Shown here: piece after piece, positions 1 through 9,508 of the stretch
Numbering within the stretch: the stretch's first letter is position 1
Layout of the letters: each line of letters starts with the position of its first letter
Assembly: GCA_021739695.1 (NCBI GenBank)
Contig: JAIPBM010000012.1
Location: 54,612 to 118,611 of the forward strand
DNA length: 64,000 nt
DNA from: Flavobacteriales bacterium
GTDB taxonomy: Bacteria > Bacteroidota > Bacteroidia > UBA10329
Direction of reading: 5' to 3'
The notes under the pieces: generated by a model
What the model was told of the DNA's origin: nothing
The model's input: only the letters and a program-made list of their open reading frames with translations
Databases searched by the model: none
Made by a program: the position numbers and the translations under genes

Positions 1-36
1 GATCAATGCGAGTGCGAATGTGCTTAGGAATTTCAT
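1..36 (-). CDS. Partial CDS, N-terminus of an exported protein
   Basis: Only the first 12 codons lie in the window. Read leftward from the ATG at 36 they give MKFLSTFALALI, a positive residue followed by a hydrophobic run, as at the start of a signal peptide. The rest of the gene is beyond the left edge, so no function can be named. It diverges from the foldase gene at 238, and the 200 bases between them must hold both promoters. Confidence 0.4.
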   Translation of the reverse strand, partial: MKFLSTFALALI

Positions 37-178
37 GACTTTAAGATTTGTGAATTGAAACAACACTTATCAAAGGTTGCACCAAAAAACGAGGTTCATG
101 GCGAAGGATTATTTACTGTTCAAAACTCTTTGCATTATTTCCAATCGTAAAGCGTTGTTAAACGACATCATTTTACTA

Positions 179-209
179 TTGACCAACGATTGTAAGAAAC
201 GTATATTCG
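179..209 (+). promoter_or_regulatory. Possible promoter of the foldase gene
   Basis: TTG at 179-181, a 20-base spacer, then TATATTCG at 202-209, which matches 7 of 8 positions of the Bacteroidota -7 element TAnnTTTG. It lies about 28 bases before the ATG at 238. One mismatch and no test data, so this is a weak call. Confidence 0.35.
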
Positions 210-237
210 CAGCCCTAAATTTTAATGGTAATTACAG

Positions 238-2325
238 ATGGTAATTGGTAAAATTCGTGAGCAGTCAACCTTGTTGCTGATATTAATTGGTGGAGCCATG
301 CTGGCTTTTATCCTTGGAGACCTCATCAACTCAGGCGGTTTTCTGCTCAATGGCTCTGCAACGCAGGTCGGAGAAATTGCAGGAACAGCAATTGAAGGAC
401 GAACTTTTGAAGAGCGCGTTCAGCAATCGATAGACAACTACAAGAGTCAAACTGGCCAAACAACAATTGATAATGCAACTACTGACCAATTGCGCGACCA
501 GACATGGCAGCAAATGGTTCGAGACATTGTTCTTGGTGAAGAAATGGACGCTGCTGGCGTGCATGTAAGTACAGAGGAACTGTTTGATATGGTTCAAGGA
601 AATAATCCTCATCCACAAGTGGTTCAAGCATTTACTAACCCACAGACCGGACAATTTGATCAGGCGCAGGTTATTGCCTTCCTCAAAAAAATGGAAACTG
701 ACGAGGAAATGAAAACCCGTTGGATCGCTTTTGAGAAAGACATCCAAAAACTTCGAAGAGTTGAGAAGTACAACAACCTTATTAAGAAAGGACTTTATAT
801 AACGAAAGTGGAAGCTGAAAGCGACCTTTTGGCAAAAAGCCAACCGGCTACCGTGAAATTCGTGCTAAAGCGATATACAAGCGTTTCCGATTCAACAATT
901 CAGGTTTCTGATGCTGATCTGAAAAAATATTACAATGCAAACAAGTCTAAATATGAGCAAGATGCATCTCGCGATGTTGAGTTCGTTTCGTTCAGAGTAG
1001 ATCCTTCTCAAGAAGATTTTGAGAAAGTGAAAAATTGGGCTGAACGTTTGAAGCCAGAGTTTGAATCGTCTGAAAACGATACGCTTTTGATCAACCGCGA
1101 GTCGGATGTACGTTTTAACGCAAGATGGCTTGCCAAAGGAGAACTTGGTGGAGCAATCGATTCGTTGATGTTTGCCGCTGAAAAAGGATACGTTGAAGGT
1201 CCATATTTGGAAGGACAGACTTTCCGAATGGCAAAATTGATCGGGGTGAAAACTGCTCCTGATTCGGTTGAAGCACGTCACATACTACTAAGACTAGAAA
1301 CTTTCGGAAGTGTTGAGAAAGCAAAAGCTGCTGCTGATAGTTTGAAAGAAGTGATTGAAAAAGGTGGCGATTTTGCGGCCATTGCCAGTCAAAAATCAGA
1401 AGATCCAGGTTCAGGTGCCAAAGGCGGAGATCTTGGATGGTTCAAAGAAGGACAAATGGTTCCAAGTTTCAACGATGCTTGTTTTGATGGCAAAAAAGGT
1501 GATCTGGTTGTGGTTCGCTCACAGTTTGGATTCCACATCATTGAAGTAATGGACCAAAAAGGTAAAACTGAAAAACGTGCGGTTGCTTTCATCGATAGAC
1601 AAGTTGATGCCAGCACTAAAACGTTCCAAATGGTTTACGGAACAGCTGATGAGTTTGCCAGAAGCATTACTTCTATCGCTTCTTTCGACCAGGAAATTGC
1701 TAGCCGTGGATTGAACAAGCGAATTGCTAGCAACTTGAAAGAGAACGACAAAACCATTGCCGGATTGGAAAACCCACGGGAATTGATCCGTTGGGCTTAC
1801 AAATCGGAAAAAGGCGACATCAGCAAAGTATTCGAACTGGGAAATACGTTTGTTGTAGCAGCTCTTACTGCTGTACATGAGGAAGGATTTACCGCCATGG
1901 AAGAGATCAAAGATGAGATTGAGGCAGGAGCGATCCAAGACAAGAAAGCTGCAAAATTCATGGAAGAATTTGATGCTGCACGTGCTGGCGACATTCAGAG
2001 CATTGCAGATAAAATGAATCTTCCTGTTGAAGTAAAAGAGAATGTACTTTTCTCTTCAGCGGCTATTACTGGTCTTGGTCGTGAACCAGCACTTATCGGA
2101 ACAATCAGCGGAATGGAGACTGGAGATATTTCTAAACCAGTAAAAGGCGAACAAGGCGTGTATGTGGTTTATTTAGAGAGCCGTGCACAAGCACCTGCTC
2201 AAAACAACTTGGCAAATAACGAACGTATGCTGAACAGCGCTCTTTCTTCAAGAGTTGACTTTGAAGTGTATGAAGCCTTGAAAGAAAAAGCAGAGATCGT
2301 AGACAATCGCGCTAAGTTCTTCTAA
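238..2325 (+). CDS. PpiD/SurA-like peptidylprolyl isomerase
   Basis: A 695-residue periplasmic folding factor anchored in the inner membrane. One hydrophobic segment near residues 10-30 is followed by a SurA_N-type chaperone region. A parvulin (PpiC) domain begins near residue 345 at the segment ARHILLRL and contains GGDLGWFKEGQMVPSF. A second, degenerate rotamase-like part follows. The layout is that of PpiD, which assists outer-membrane and secreted protein folding, and it suits a genome with many T9SS cargo proteins. The ATG at 238 is placed directly before the membrane anchor. The gene stands alone and ends at a strong terminator. Family assignment is firm; the true substrates are unknown. 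Confidence 0.9.
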   Translation: MVIGKIREQSTLLLILIGGAMLAFILGDLINSGGFLLNGSATQVGEIAGTAIEGRTFEERVQQSIDNYKSQTGQTTIDNATTDQLRDQTWQQMVRDIVLGEEMDAAGVHVSTEELFDMVQGNNPHPQVVQAFTNPQTGQFDQAQVIAFLKKMETDEEMKTRWIAFEKDIQKLRRVEKYNNLIKKGLYITKVEAESDLLAKSQPATVKFVLKRYTSVSDSTIQVSDADLKKYYNANKSKYEQDASRDVEFVSFRVDPSQEDFEKVKNWAERLKPEFESSENDTLLINRESDVRFNARWLAKGELGGAIDSLMFAAEKGYVEGPYLEGQTFRMAKLIGVKTAPDSVEARHILLRLETFGSVEKAKAAADSLKEVIEKGGDFAAIASQKSEDPGSGAKGGDLGWFKEGQMVPSFNDACFDGKKGDLVVVRSQFGFHIIEVMDQKGKTEKRAVAFIDRQVDASTKTFQMVYGTADEFARSITSIASFDQEIASRGLNKRIASNLKENDKTIAGLENPRELIRWAYKSEKGDISKVFELGNTFVVAALTAVHEEGFTAMEEIKDEIEAGAIQDKKAAKFMEEFDAARAGDIQSIADKMNLPVEVKENVLFSSAAITGLGREPALIGTISGMETGDISKPVKGEQGVYVVYLESRAQAPAQNNLANNERMLNSALSSRVDFEVYEALKEKAEIVDNRAKFF

Positions 2326-2346
2326 GAATCAAGCTATTTAATAACT

Positions 2347-2380
2347 AAAAAGCCCGATCAGTAACTGATCGGGCTTTTTT
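2347..2380. terminator. Bidirectional rho-independent terminator
   Basis: The arms AAAAAGCCCGATCAG and CTGATCGGGCTTTTT pair perfectly around the loop TAA. T-runs on both strands let it end the rightward foldase gene and the leftward membrane-protein gene that stops at 2402. Confidence 0.92.
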
Positions 2381-2401
2381 ATGATTTGACATTTAAGCTC
2401 C

Positions 2402-3967
2402 TTACTTACGTTCATACAGAACCCATTTAGGGTAGTCGTACTCTTCAATCTTCGTCCATTCTTGTTTCAGTACGTAACCATTGTTTTCGGCAGTTGTTAC
2501 ATTTTGGCCTGACGCGTGATGAATGAAATACTTGGGTTTGTAAATCGAAAGGACCGAGTCGGCATTTAACTTAATATCAGTTACTAGCTTGGAATTAAGA
2601 CCGCTCATGTCCAATACGTATCCTTGGTAATTGGCTCCAAAGTGTCCGTGAGCGGAAACAAGCGTGTCTGTTGCCGGAAACGAAGCAATCATCTCCCCTA
2701 TTTCCAACCTTTCAGTCTCTACTGTATTCAAGTAGCGATCCATCCAATCTAATTCTCCCAATGTTAACGGAACGGAAGCAATGCTCAATGCCGCAAACAT
2801 GAACATATAGCTTCGTAGAAAGAGCTTTTCACTTGCCTTAGCGAATTGTCGCATCAGGTAAACCACCGACAGAAGCAATTGCGTGTAAAGCAGCAGTTCA
2901 GGCATGGCATAATACCAGACCATTCGTTCCACCGGATTATAAACGTAGAACAAGCCCATGGTGGCCCAAAAACCAGCAAACAGTGCAATTTCTATCAAGC
3001 GAAAAGTTCGGTTTCGAAGACTTACCGCAACATGAAGCATTGGAAAGAAGATGGAAAACCCGAACAACGCTTTACGGGCGCCTTTGTCCATCATCAACTC
3101 CAAAAATGGAAACCAATGATTGGACGGATGCGAATGATGGTAAAGTTTGGCGTATGCCGATTGCGGCAGTGGTCCATCGAACAGGGCGAAAGAAGCACAT
3201 ACAAATAGTGCGATGGGAATACCTGCGTACAATGCTCCAGCGCGCCAGCTGGCAATCCAATCAGAACCAAAATAATCTGTCCGATTTTCATAAAGATGAA
3301 TAAGCGAGAGCACCGTGACCAGCGGAACCGTATCGAGCTTTGAAACCACCGAAAGCCCAAAGAAAAGCCACATCCAATTTCTTCTTTCTGAGAAGAAGAA
3401 ATAGATTCCTGCAAAGACGATGGCCAAATGAAAATTGGTTTCCAAGCCCGCAGTAGTCGAGAACAGAAACCGCGTGGACATCATAATTACCAAAACCGCT
3501 GAAGAAATGGTGATGATGTGGTTCTGAAATTTCCGCTGCAAAATGGACAGCAGCAGATAAAACACAACTGTAAGTCCTACAAAGTTGAGCCCAATGATTA
3601 TGGCAGAATTGGAAGCAATATCGGCCATTGCCAATGAAATGGTGGCCAAACCATATAGAAAACTGGAAATGCCGAAAACCGGTCCATCGGAAACATTGTA
3701 ACAATAGAAACAGCCTTTCCGCGCCATGTTCATATACCGAACCACAAAACCAGTATCATCAACAAAAATGTTTGGCAAAACGGTGTAGGTGAATGCGGCT
3801 GCAAAGACGGAAAGCACGAGATATCCGAACTTAGATGAACTCTTTTTCAGAATCTGATTCATACCAAAAGCTCCGCTAACGGCTAACAGTACAAATAGCA
3901 CGTAATTGATTGTGAGTCCGCTGCTAAATCCAACCAGATCAATGGTTGCAACGGCCAAGCCGAGCAT
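2402..3967 (-). CDS. Polytopic membrane protein, GT-C glycosyltransferase-like
   Basis: A 521-residue protein with about ten predicted membrane helices and a soluble C-terminal part of some 110 residues. An early loop holds FVDDTGFVVRYMNMARKG, an acidic pair after the second or third helix as in the first loop of GT-C (ArnT/PMT-type) enzymes that use polyprenyl-linked sugars. That comparison is inference; no family is certain. The ATG at 3967 is the first in frame, but the frame stays open upstream to a TGA near 4010 and those codons read naturally (KELSKYFG), so the true start could be a non-ATG codon. It lies 47 bases after rodA and may be the last gene of the shape operon. Confidence 0.6.
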   Translation of the reverse strand: MLGLAVATIDLVGFSSGLTINYVLFVLLAVSGAFGMNQILKKSSSKFGYLVLSVFAAAFTYTVLPNIFVDDTGFVVRYMNMARKGCFYCYNVSDGPVFGISSFLYGLATISLAMADIASNSAIIIGLNFVGLTVVFYLLLSILQRKFQNHIITISSAVLVIMMSTRFLFSTTAGLETNFHLAIVFAGIYFFFSERRNWMWLFFGLSVVSKLDTVPLVTVLSLIHLYENRTDYFGSDWIASWRAGALYAGIPIALFVCASFALFDGPLPQSAYAKLYHHSHPSNHWFPFLELMMDKGARKALFGFSIFFPMLHVAVSLRNRTFRLIEIALFAGFWATMGLFYVYNPVERMVWYYAMPELLLYTQLLLSVVYLMRQFAKASEKLFLRSYMFMFAALSIASVPLTLGELDWMDRYLNTVETERLEIGEMIASFPATDTLVSAHGHFGANYQGYVLDMSGLNSKLVTDIKLNADSVLSIYKPKYFIHHASGQNVTTAENNGYVLKQEWTKIEEYDYPKWVLYERK

Positions 3968-4014
3968 CAGTCCGAAATATTTTGAGAGTTCTTTCAGAAG
4001 TTCAGAGCTTCATG

Positions 4015-5280
4015 CTACCGTAGCTGCTGTAAACGGTAACCGTCCAGCTTCACAAAGATGAACAGCAGCATGGTAAATCCAAGCAGCGAGGAACCTCCGT
4101 AGCTGAAGAATGGCAATGGAATTCCAATAACGGGCATCAGACCTATGGTCATTCCCACATTAATGAGGAAATGGAAGAGCAGAATACTGGCTACGCAATA
4201 GCCATAGATGCGAGTAAACGATGATCGTTGGCGTTCTGATATGTAGACTATTCGCAAGATCAGTGCAGTGAAAAGGGAAATGACCACAAATGTTCCGAGA
4301 AAACCCCATTCTTCGCCCACAGTACAGAAGATGAAATCGGTGGTCTGTTCTGGAACAAAATCGTACTTCGTTTGCGTGCCTTTCAAAAAACCTTTTCCAG
4401 CAAAACCGCCAGAACCAATGGCAATCTTGCTCTGATTGACATTATAGCCAGCACCTTTGGGGTCATCTTTCTTGCCGAGTAGCACATCAATTCTTATCTG
4501 TTGGTGCGGCTCTAGCACTTGCGTGAAAATGTAATCTACACTGTAAACAAAACCCATCAACACCAGAAGTCCAGCAGCCACGGAAATGCCGAGCTTCCAT
4601 GTTTTCCTTCTCTGAAACAAGAAAACGAGCAACGCGATGATGCTAAGCAGAATGAGCATTGTAAGCGGAGTGAAAAGCAATGAAAAGATGAACAACACAG
4701 CCATTGCCAGACCGAAAAGCAGGAAGTTCCCAGATAATCCCTCGCGGTACAATACGAGCGCGAACGCACCGAAAACAAGCGCTGAACCTGTGTCGTTCTG
4801 AAGTAAGATCAATGCTGCGGGAACAACAAGAATGATCGTAGCTATGATCTTGGTCTTCAGGTCATCCATCCGGATATTCAGCGTGCTGAGATAATAAGAG
4901 AGCGTAAGTGCGGTAGCACTTTTAGCAAACTCAGAAGGCTGTAGTTTGAATGAGCCGATATCGATCCAAGAACGAGCTCCAGATACATCTCGCGCAGTGA
5001 CCAAAACCACTATCAGCAAAAGCAGAACGATGGCATAGATCGGTATCGCAAAAGTGGAATAGAACTTCCCATCAATGATCATGATGACCATTCCAACAAA
5101 AAAGGACAGCGTGATCCAGATCAACTGTTTCCCGTAGCGCTGCGTTGTGTCTAAGATACTCTGATGCTCTTCGTTGTAAACCGCTGCGTAAATATTCACC
5201 CATCCCATGAAAACGAGTGTCAGGTACAGAATAACTGTCACCCAATCAATTCCAGCAAATATGCTTTCCTGCCTTCTCAT
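4015..5280 (-). CDS. rodA: RodA, SEDS peptidoglycan glycosyltransferase
   Basis: A 421-residue SEDS-family protein with ten or so membrane helices. It polymerises lipid II into glycan strands for side-wall growth together with the class B transpeptidase encoded just upstream. Visible SEDS signatures include ARSWIDIGSFKLQPSEFAKS, and near the C-terminus the segments GEEWGFLGTFVV and MPVIGIPLPFFSYGGSS. The start overlaps the mrdA stop by 4 bases (ATGA), indicating translational coupling. FtsW is the close paralogue, but the mre neighbourhood and the partner PBP2 point to RodA. Confidence 0.96.
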   Translation of the reverse strand: MRRQESIFAGIDWVTVILYLTLVFMGWVNIYAAVYNEEHQSILDTTQRYGKQLIWITLSFFVGMVIMIIDGKFYSTFAIPIYAIVLLLLIVVLVTARDVSGARSWIDIGSFKLQPSEFAKSATALTLSYYLSTLNIRMDDLKTKIIATIILVVPAALILLQNDTGSALVFGAFALVLYREGLSGNFLLFGLAMAVLFIFSLLFTPLTMLILLSIIALLVFLFQRRKTWKLGISVAAGLLVLMGFVYSVDYIFTQVLEPHQQIRIDVLLGKKDDPKGAGYNVNQSKIAIGSGGFAGKGFLKGTQTKYDFVPEQTTDFIFCTVGEEWGFLGTFVVISLFTALILRIVYISERQRSSFTRIYGYCVASILLFHFLINVGMTIGLMPVIGIPLPFFSYGGSSLLGFTMLLFIFVKLDGYRLQQLR

Positions 5281-7115
5281 TTCTTCGTCTTCTTAGGCGG
5301 ATTGGTGACAAGATCAGCCTCGAAAATAACCTGTTCGAACTGAGGACGACTGATCGTATCGCGCAAGTATTTCTCAACCATCAAACTGGCGATTGGAGCG
5401 GCATATTTACTTCCACCACCACCATTCTCTACAAACACGGCCAAGGCAATTTTCGGATCGTCTTTCGGGGCGAAACAAATGAAAATAGAGTGGTCTTCAC
5501 CATGCGGATTCTGAGCTGTTCCGGTCTTGCCACACATCACCAAACTATCCAATCTTGAACGATAACCTGTCCCACCTTGCTCAAAAACCAAGGCCATTCC
5601 ATCCACCACCGGATCAAAATATTTTCGATCAATAGTGGTCACATGTTTCTCTGTAAATCGATTGCCAATCGGCACTCCATCAATGGCTTTTACCAAATGT
5701 GGTGGATAATAATAACCACGATTGGCAATAGCCGCTGTCATGTTTGCGAGCTGAAGTGGCGTTGTTCCCAACTCACCTTGCCCAATGGCCATGGAAATAA
5801 TGGTGAGTGATTTCCAATGATTCACACCATAATGTTTGTCATAAAACTGTTTGGTGGGCACACTTCCAGCATATTCAACTGGCAGATCGGTATTGAACTT
5901 GGTACCCAATCCGAAACTCATCACATGATTTCTCCATATCTCGTAGCCTTCCCAAGGTTTACCTGTGTGGTCGATGATATTTCGGAAAACGTTTCCATAA
6001 TACGCGTTGCACGAATGCTGAATCGACTCGCGTAAATTCAAAGGTGAGCGGTGATCGTGACATCCCATTCTGAAATTGCCGGAAACATAGCCGCGCGGGC
6101 AGCGATAGGTTGTATTCTCGTTGAGCACACCAACCTGTTGCCCAATAAGGGCATTGATCAGTTTGAAGGTTGAACCTGGCGGATTCTGTTCACTCATCAA
6201 CGCTCGATTGAAAAGCGGTTTCAGCGTATCTTTCATCAGAAGGCTGTAATTCTCTGAACGAACGCGACCGACCAGTAGATTTGGGTCAAACGTTGGTGCG
6301 CTGATCAAAGCAAGAATTTCGCCCGTGGATGGTTCGATGGCAACAATGGCTCCCGTTTTATTCTGCATGAGCCGTTCGCCATAAGCCTGTAACTCAGCAT
6401 CGATGCTGGAAACAAGCGTTTTTCCAGCAACAGCCACAGTATCATATTTACCTTCTTTATAGCTTCCTTTTTGGCGATTGAACACATCAACCATGATCAC
6501 CTTCACGCCTTTTTTGCCTCTCAATTCTTCTTCATACGACTTCTCGAGGCCGCTTATCCCAACATAATCTCCTCGCTTGTAGTAACTATCTTGTTCCAAT
6601 CTGCTCTGACTGGCTTCGCCTACGTAGCCTAACAAATGCGCGGCAATTGGCTGTGGGTATCTTCTCAGCGTTCTTTTCTGAACGAAAAACCCATTCAGCC
6701 GATATAATTTCTCTTGCAGATTGGCATAGGTTATCCCAGATATCTGCTTCTGAAAAACGGTTGGTTTTCGCCACGAAAATGCCTTGGCATCATTCATACG
6801 TTGCGTAAACTGTTCGGTAGTGATTTTCAATATTCGGCAGATCGTGGCCGTATCGATATTGATTGCTTGCTGCGGAACAACCATCAGATCATAAGCAGCT
6901 TCATTGTAAACAAGAAGTTCCCCATCGCGGTCATAAACAAGGCCCCGCGCAGGATATTCTACCTGATAGCGCAAAACGTTATTCTCGGCTGATAGCCGAT
7001 AAGAATCGTCTATTACCTGAATGTAAAAAAGTCGACCAAGAAACGATATGGCAATGAGCACAGCAATGCCCATTACCACATACATCCTATCGGTATGTTT
7101 TGCTTGAAACGCCAT
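5277..7115 (-). CDS. mrdA: Penicillin-binding protein 2 (MrdA)
   Basis: A 612-residue class B PBP, the cross-linking transpeptidase of the elongation complex. An N-terminal membrane anchor (residues 11-33) leads into the PBP dimerisation region and then the transpeptidase. The active-site serine is in PGSTFK near residue 318, the second motif is SCN in IQHSCNAYYG, and the third is KTGT in MCGKTGTAQNP. Length is normal for the family. Its start shares one base with the mreD stop, and its stop overlaps the rodA start, so the three are translated as a unit. Confidence 0.97.
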   Translation of the reverse strand: MAFQAKHTDRMYVVMGIAVLIAISFLGRLFYIQVIDDSYRLSAENNVLRYQVEYPARGLVYDRDGELLVYNEAAYDLMVVPQQAINIDTATICRILKITTEQFTQRMNDAKAFSWRKPTVFQKQISGITYANLQEKLYRLNGFFVQKRTLRRYPQPIAAHLLGYVGEASQSRLEQDSYYKRGDYVGISGLEKSYEEELRGKKGVKVIMVDVFNRQKGSYKEGKYDTVAVAGKTLVSSIDAELQAYGERLMQNKTGAIVAIEPSTGEILALISAPTFDPNLLVGRVRSENYSLLMKDTLKPLFNRALMSEQNPPGSTFKLINALIGQQVGVLNENTTYRCPRGYVSGNFRMGCHDHRSPLNLRESIQHSCNAYYGNVFRNIIDHTGKPWEGYEIWRNHVMSFGLGTKFNTDLPVEYAGSVPTKQFYDKHYGVNHWKSLTIISMAIGQGELGTTPLQLANMTAAIANRGYYYPPHLVKAIDGVPIGNRFTEKHVTTIDRKYFDPVVDGMALVFEQGGTGYRSRLDSLVMCGKTGTAQNPHGEDHSIFICFAPKDDPKIALAVFVENGGGGSKYAAPIASLMVEKYLRDTISRPQFEQVIFEADLVTNPPKKTKK

Positions 7116-7630
7116 TACCTGCGTCTGTTACTTACAAACAGGTATTCTGCAAGTAAAACGAAGAACAAGGTCAGCGTAGAGCTCAACAGCGTTTTGAAAA
7201 GCGTTCCGAAAAATTCTGAAAACCTGAAGATCTCCAAATAAAACAGCGCTGCATGATGAATGAATATCATCAGAACGGCATACGGAATGAACCATGCAAA
7301 ACCGAAATTCTTCAGGTGCGGAAGTGCAGTGAGTTCGTAACCTTCTCTAGGCGACTGCGCTTTAATATAAAGCGGACGATAAAATGCAATGAGTGTTGTG
7401 GCTGCCGCGTGCATTCCTCCTGTGTTGGAAAACACATCGATACAAAGCCCAAGCATGAATCCAACGAGCAATAGCGGAATTCTTCCAATGGAAATAGGAA
7501 GTATAAGAATAAGATAAATGTATGGATAGGCGTTGATGTAACCGCCCAAATTCAAATGATTGAACACAAGCACCTGCAAGAGGCACATCAAGGCAAATTG
7601 CCAACCATATTTAAGCAGATCAGTTGTCAC
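7115..7630 (-). CDS. mreD: Rod shape-determining protein MreD
   Basis: A 171-residue hydrophobic protein with about five membrane helices, the small integral-membrane subunit of the MreBCD complex. Sequence conservation in MreD is low, so the call rests on length, topology and position between mreC and mrdA. Its start lies inside the last codons of mreC (11-base overlap). Confidence 0.9.
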   Translation of the reverse strand: MTTDLLKYGWQFALMCLLQVLVFNHLNLGGYINAYPYIYLILILPISIGRIPLLLVGFMLGLCIDVFSNTGGMHAAATTLIAFYRPLYIKAQSPREGYELTALPHLKNFGFAWFIPYAVLMIFIHHAALFYLEIFRFSEFFGTLFKTLLSSTLTLFFVLLAEYLFVSNRRR

Positions 7631-8456
7631 TTATTTCGGCCTGTTTTTCCAATTCTATCTGCTCTATTCGCATCAGGTTATTTACCACGTAAACCACGCT
7701 GATTGAGCTCATGTCGGTCAAAAGATCAACTTCTATCGTGTAAAAATTATCTCCGTCTTCTACTTCGAACGAACGAATCGTACCGATGTTAATTCCGCTA
7801 GGAAACATGGCCGAATAACCTGAGGTCTGGATCAACATTCCTTCGGACAACTGCACGTGATTCGGAATGTCAAGTAGCTGTGCCACTTGCGGATCACTGC
7901 CATCCCACACCAAGGAGCCAATGTATTCAGAGCCGTTCAGCTTAGCGCTGATACTTGAATTCTTGTGGAGCACAGAAATAACCGAAGCAAAATTCTTAGA
8001 AACGTCCTTCACAATCCCCACGATTCCAGTTGATGAAATGACCGCCATTTCGGGCTGCACGCCTTGCAAAATGCCACGGTTTATGGTCAAGTAATTGCTC
8101 CTTCGATCGGTGGTGCTATTGATCACTCTTGCCGGGACATAAGTATAATGCTGACGCGTGACCGAGTCAATTACTTCGGTGGTGTTGGTGGAAACTTTGA
8201 ATTTGGAATCCTTAAGAAGAGCTCGCAATGCTGCGTTTTCAATTGCCAACTCCTCGTTGATGGTCTTCAATCGGAAATATTCGGTGATTCCATTGTTGAA
8301 TTCATACACATTTCCAACAAGTTGATTGCTAGAATTGAGAATGCTTCCGCGATGAAAGTTGTTGTTTCCGACAATCAGCCAAAAGCATGTCAATTCAAGC
8401 AATAGGAAGACGAAGAATACATGATTCCTGTATATAAAAAGCAGGACATTCTTCAT
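7620..8456 (-). CDS. mreC: Rod shape-determining protein MreC
   Basis: A 278-residue bitopic protein: a short cytoplasmic tail, one membrane helix (about residues 12-29), a coiled-coil stretch (about 55-90), then the two beta-barrel domains of the periplasmic region. Family hallmarks are PARVINSTTDRRSNYLTINRG and the segment GIVGIVKDVSKNFASV. It links MreB filaments to PBP2 and RodA. It starts 22 bases after mreB and overlaps mreD by 11 bases. Confidence 0.95.
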   Translation of the reverse strand: MKNVLLFIYRNHVFFVFLLLELTCFWLIVGNNNFHRGSILNSSNQLVGNVYEFNNGITEYFRLKTINEELAIENAALRALLKDSKFKVSTNTTEVIDSVTRQHYTYVPARVINSTTDRRSNYLTINRGILQGVQPEMAVISSTGIVGIVKDVSKNFASVISVLHKNSSISAKLNGSEYIGSLVWDGSDPQVAQLLDIPNHVQLSEGMLIQTSGYSAMFPSGINIGTIRSFEVEDGDNFYTIEVDLLTDMSSISVVYVVNNLMRIEQIELEKQAEISDN

Positions 8457-8478
8457 GCTTCATCCCAATTGCAACCGA

Positions 8479-9504
8479 TCATCTCATCAAAAATGGGAAT
8501 CGGTCGATGTTTTTAAGTGCAATTCCAGTTCCACGCGCTACAGCCCTTAGCGGATCATCTGCAATATGTACCGGAAGTTTTGTCTTGAGCGAAATACGCT
8601 TATCCAAACCACGAAGCATAGAGCCGCCACCAGCAAGATAAAGACCCGTTCGGTAAATATCTGCCGAAAGCTCGGGCGGAGTCATCTCCAAGTTATTGAG
8701 AATGGCTGTTTCTATTTTAGTGATGGATTTGTCGAGTGCGTGAGCAACTTCTTGATAGGAAACCGTGATCTCTTTCGGGATTCCGGTCATAAGGTCACGC
8801 CCATGAACTGCGTAATCAGGTGGAGGATTGTCCAATTCGGCCAACGCAGACCCAACTTCAATCTTAATACGTTCAGCAGAACGTTCTCCAATAAGGATAT
8901 TATGCTGTCTGCGCATGTAATCTTCGATGTCTGCAGTAAAATCATCGCCAGCCACACGGATAGAACGATCGCAAACGATTCCTCCTAAAGCAATCACCGC
9001 AATCTCGCTGGTTCCACCACCAATATCGATGATCATGTTACCCATCGGCTCTTCCACATCAATACCAATTCCGATAGCGGCAGCCATCGGCTCCTGGATC
9101 AAACGCACGTCTTTAGCGCCAGCGTGTTCTGCAGAGTCACGAACCGCGCGTTTTTCAACCTCGGTAATTCCCGAAGGAATGCAGATGACCATTCTGATTT
9201 GAGGTGGAAGAAAGTACCTTCTACCTGGATTGATCATCTGAATAAATCCTTTGATCATCTGCTCGGCAGCCTCAAAATCTGCGATCACACCATCCTTAAG
9301 CGGACGAATGGTTTCGATATTCTTGTGGGTTTTTCCATGCATTTGCTGGGCCTTCTTGCCTATGGCAACAATCTTCCCAGTTTGAATATCTCGGGCCACG
9401 ATGGATGGCTCATCAACAACCACCTTATCATTGTAGATGATAAGTGTGTTTGCCGTGCCTAGGTCAATGGCAATTTCTTGTCTGAAGTAGTCGAAAAGAC
9501 CCAT
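8479..9504 (-). CDS. mreB: Actin-like cell-shape protein MreB
   Basis: A 341-residue bacterial actin. The phosphate-1 motif IAIDLGTANTLI is near the N-terminus, phosphate-2 is NMIIDIGGGTSEIAVI, and the adenosine motif is GLYLAGGGSMLRGLDK. It forms short membrane-bound filaments that direct side-wall synthesis by RodA/PBP2. It starts 4 bases after the purH stop, so it is presumably transcribed from the purH promoter. Confidence 0.98.
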   Translation of the reverse strand: MGLFDYFRQEIAIDLGTANTLIIYNDKVVVDEPSIVARDIQTGKIVAIGKKAQQMHGKTHKNIETIRPLKDGVIADFEAAEQMIKGFIQMINPGRRYFLPPQIRMVICIPSGITEVEKRAVRDSAEHAGAKDVRLIQEPMAAAIGIGIDVEEPMGNMIIDIGGGTSEIAVIALGGIVCDRSIRVAGDDFTADIEDYMRRQHNILIGERSAERIKIEVGSALAELDNPPPDYAVHGRDLMTGIPKEITVSYQEVAHALDKSITKIETAILNNLEMTPPELSADIYRTGLYLAGGGSMLRGLDKRISLKTKLPVHIADDPLRAVARGTGIALKNIDRFPFLMR

Positions 9505-9508
9505 TCTT

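Noticed and set aside
2362..2402. Second small gene between the terminator and the membrane-protein stop
   Set aside because: Only 20 bases remain outside the terminator stem; nothing can be encoded.
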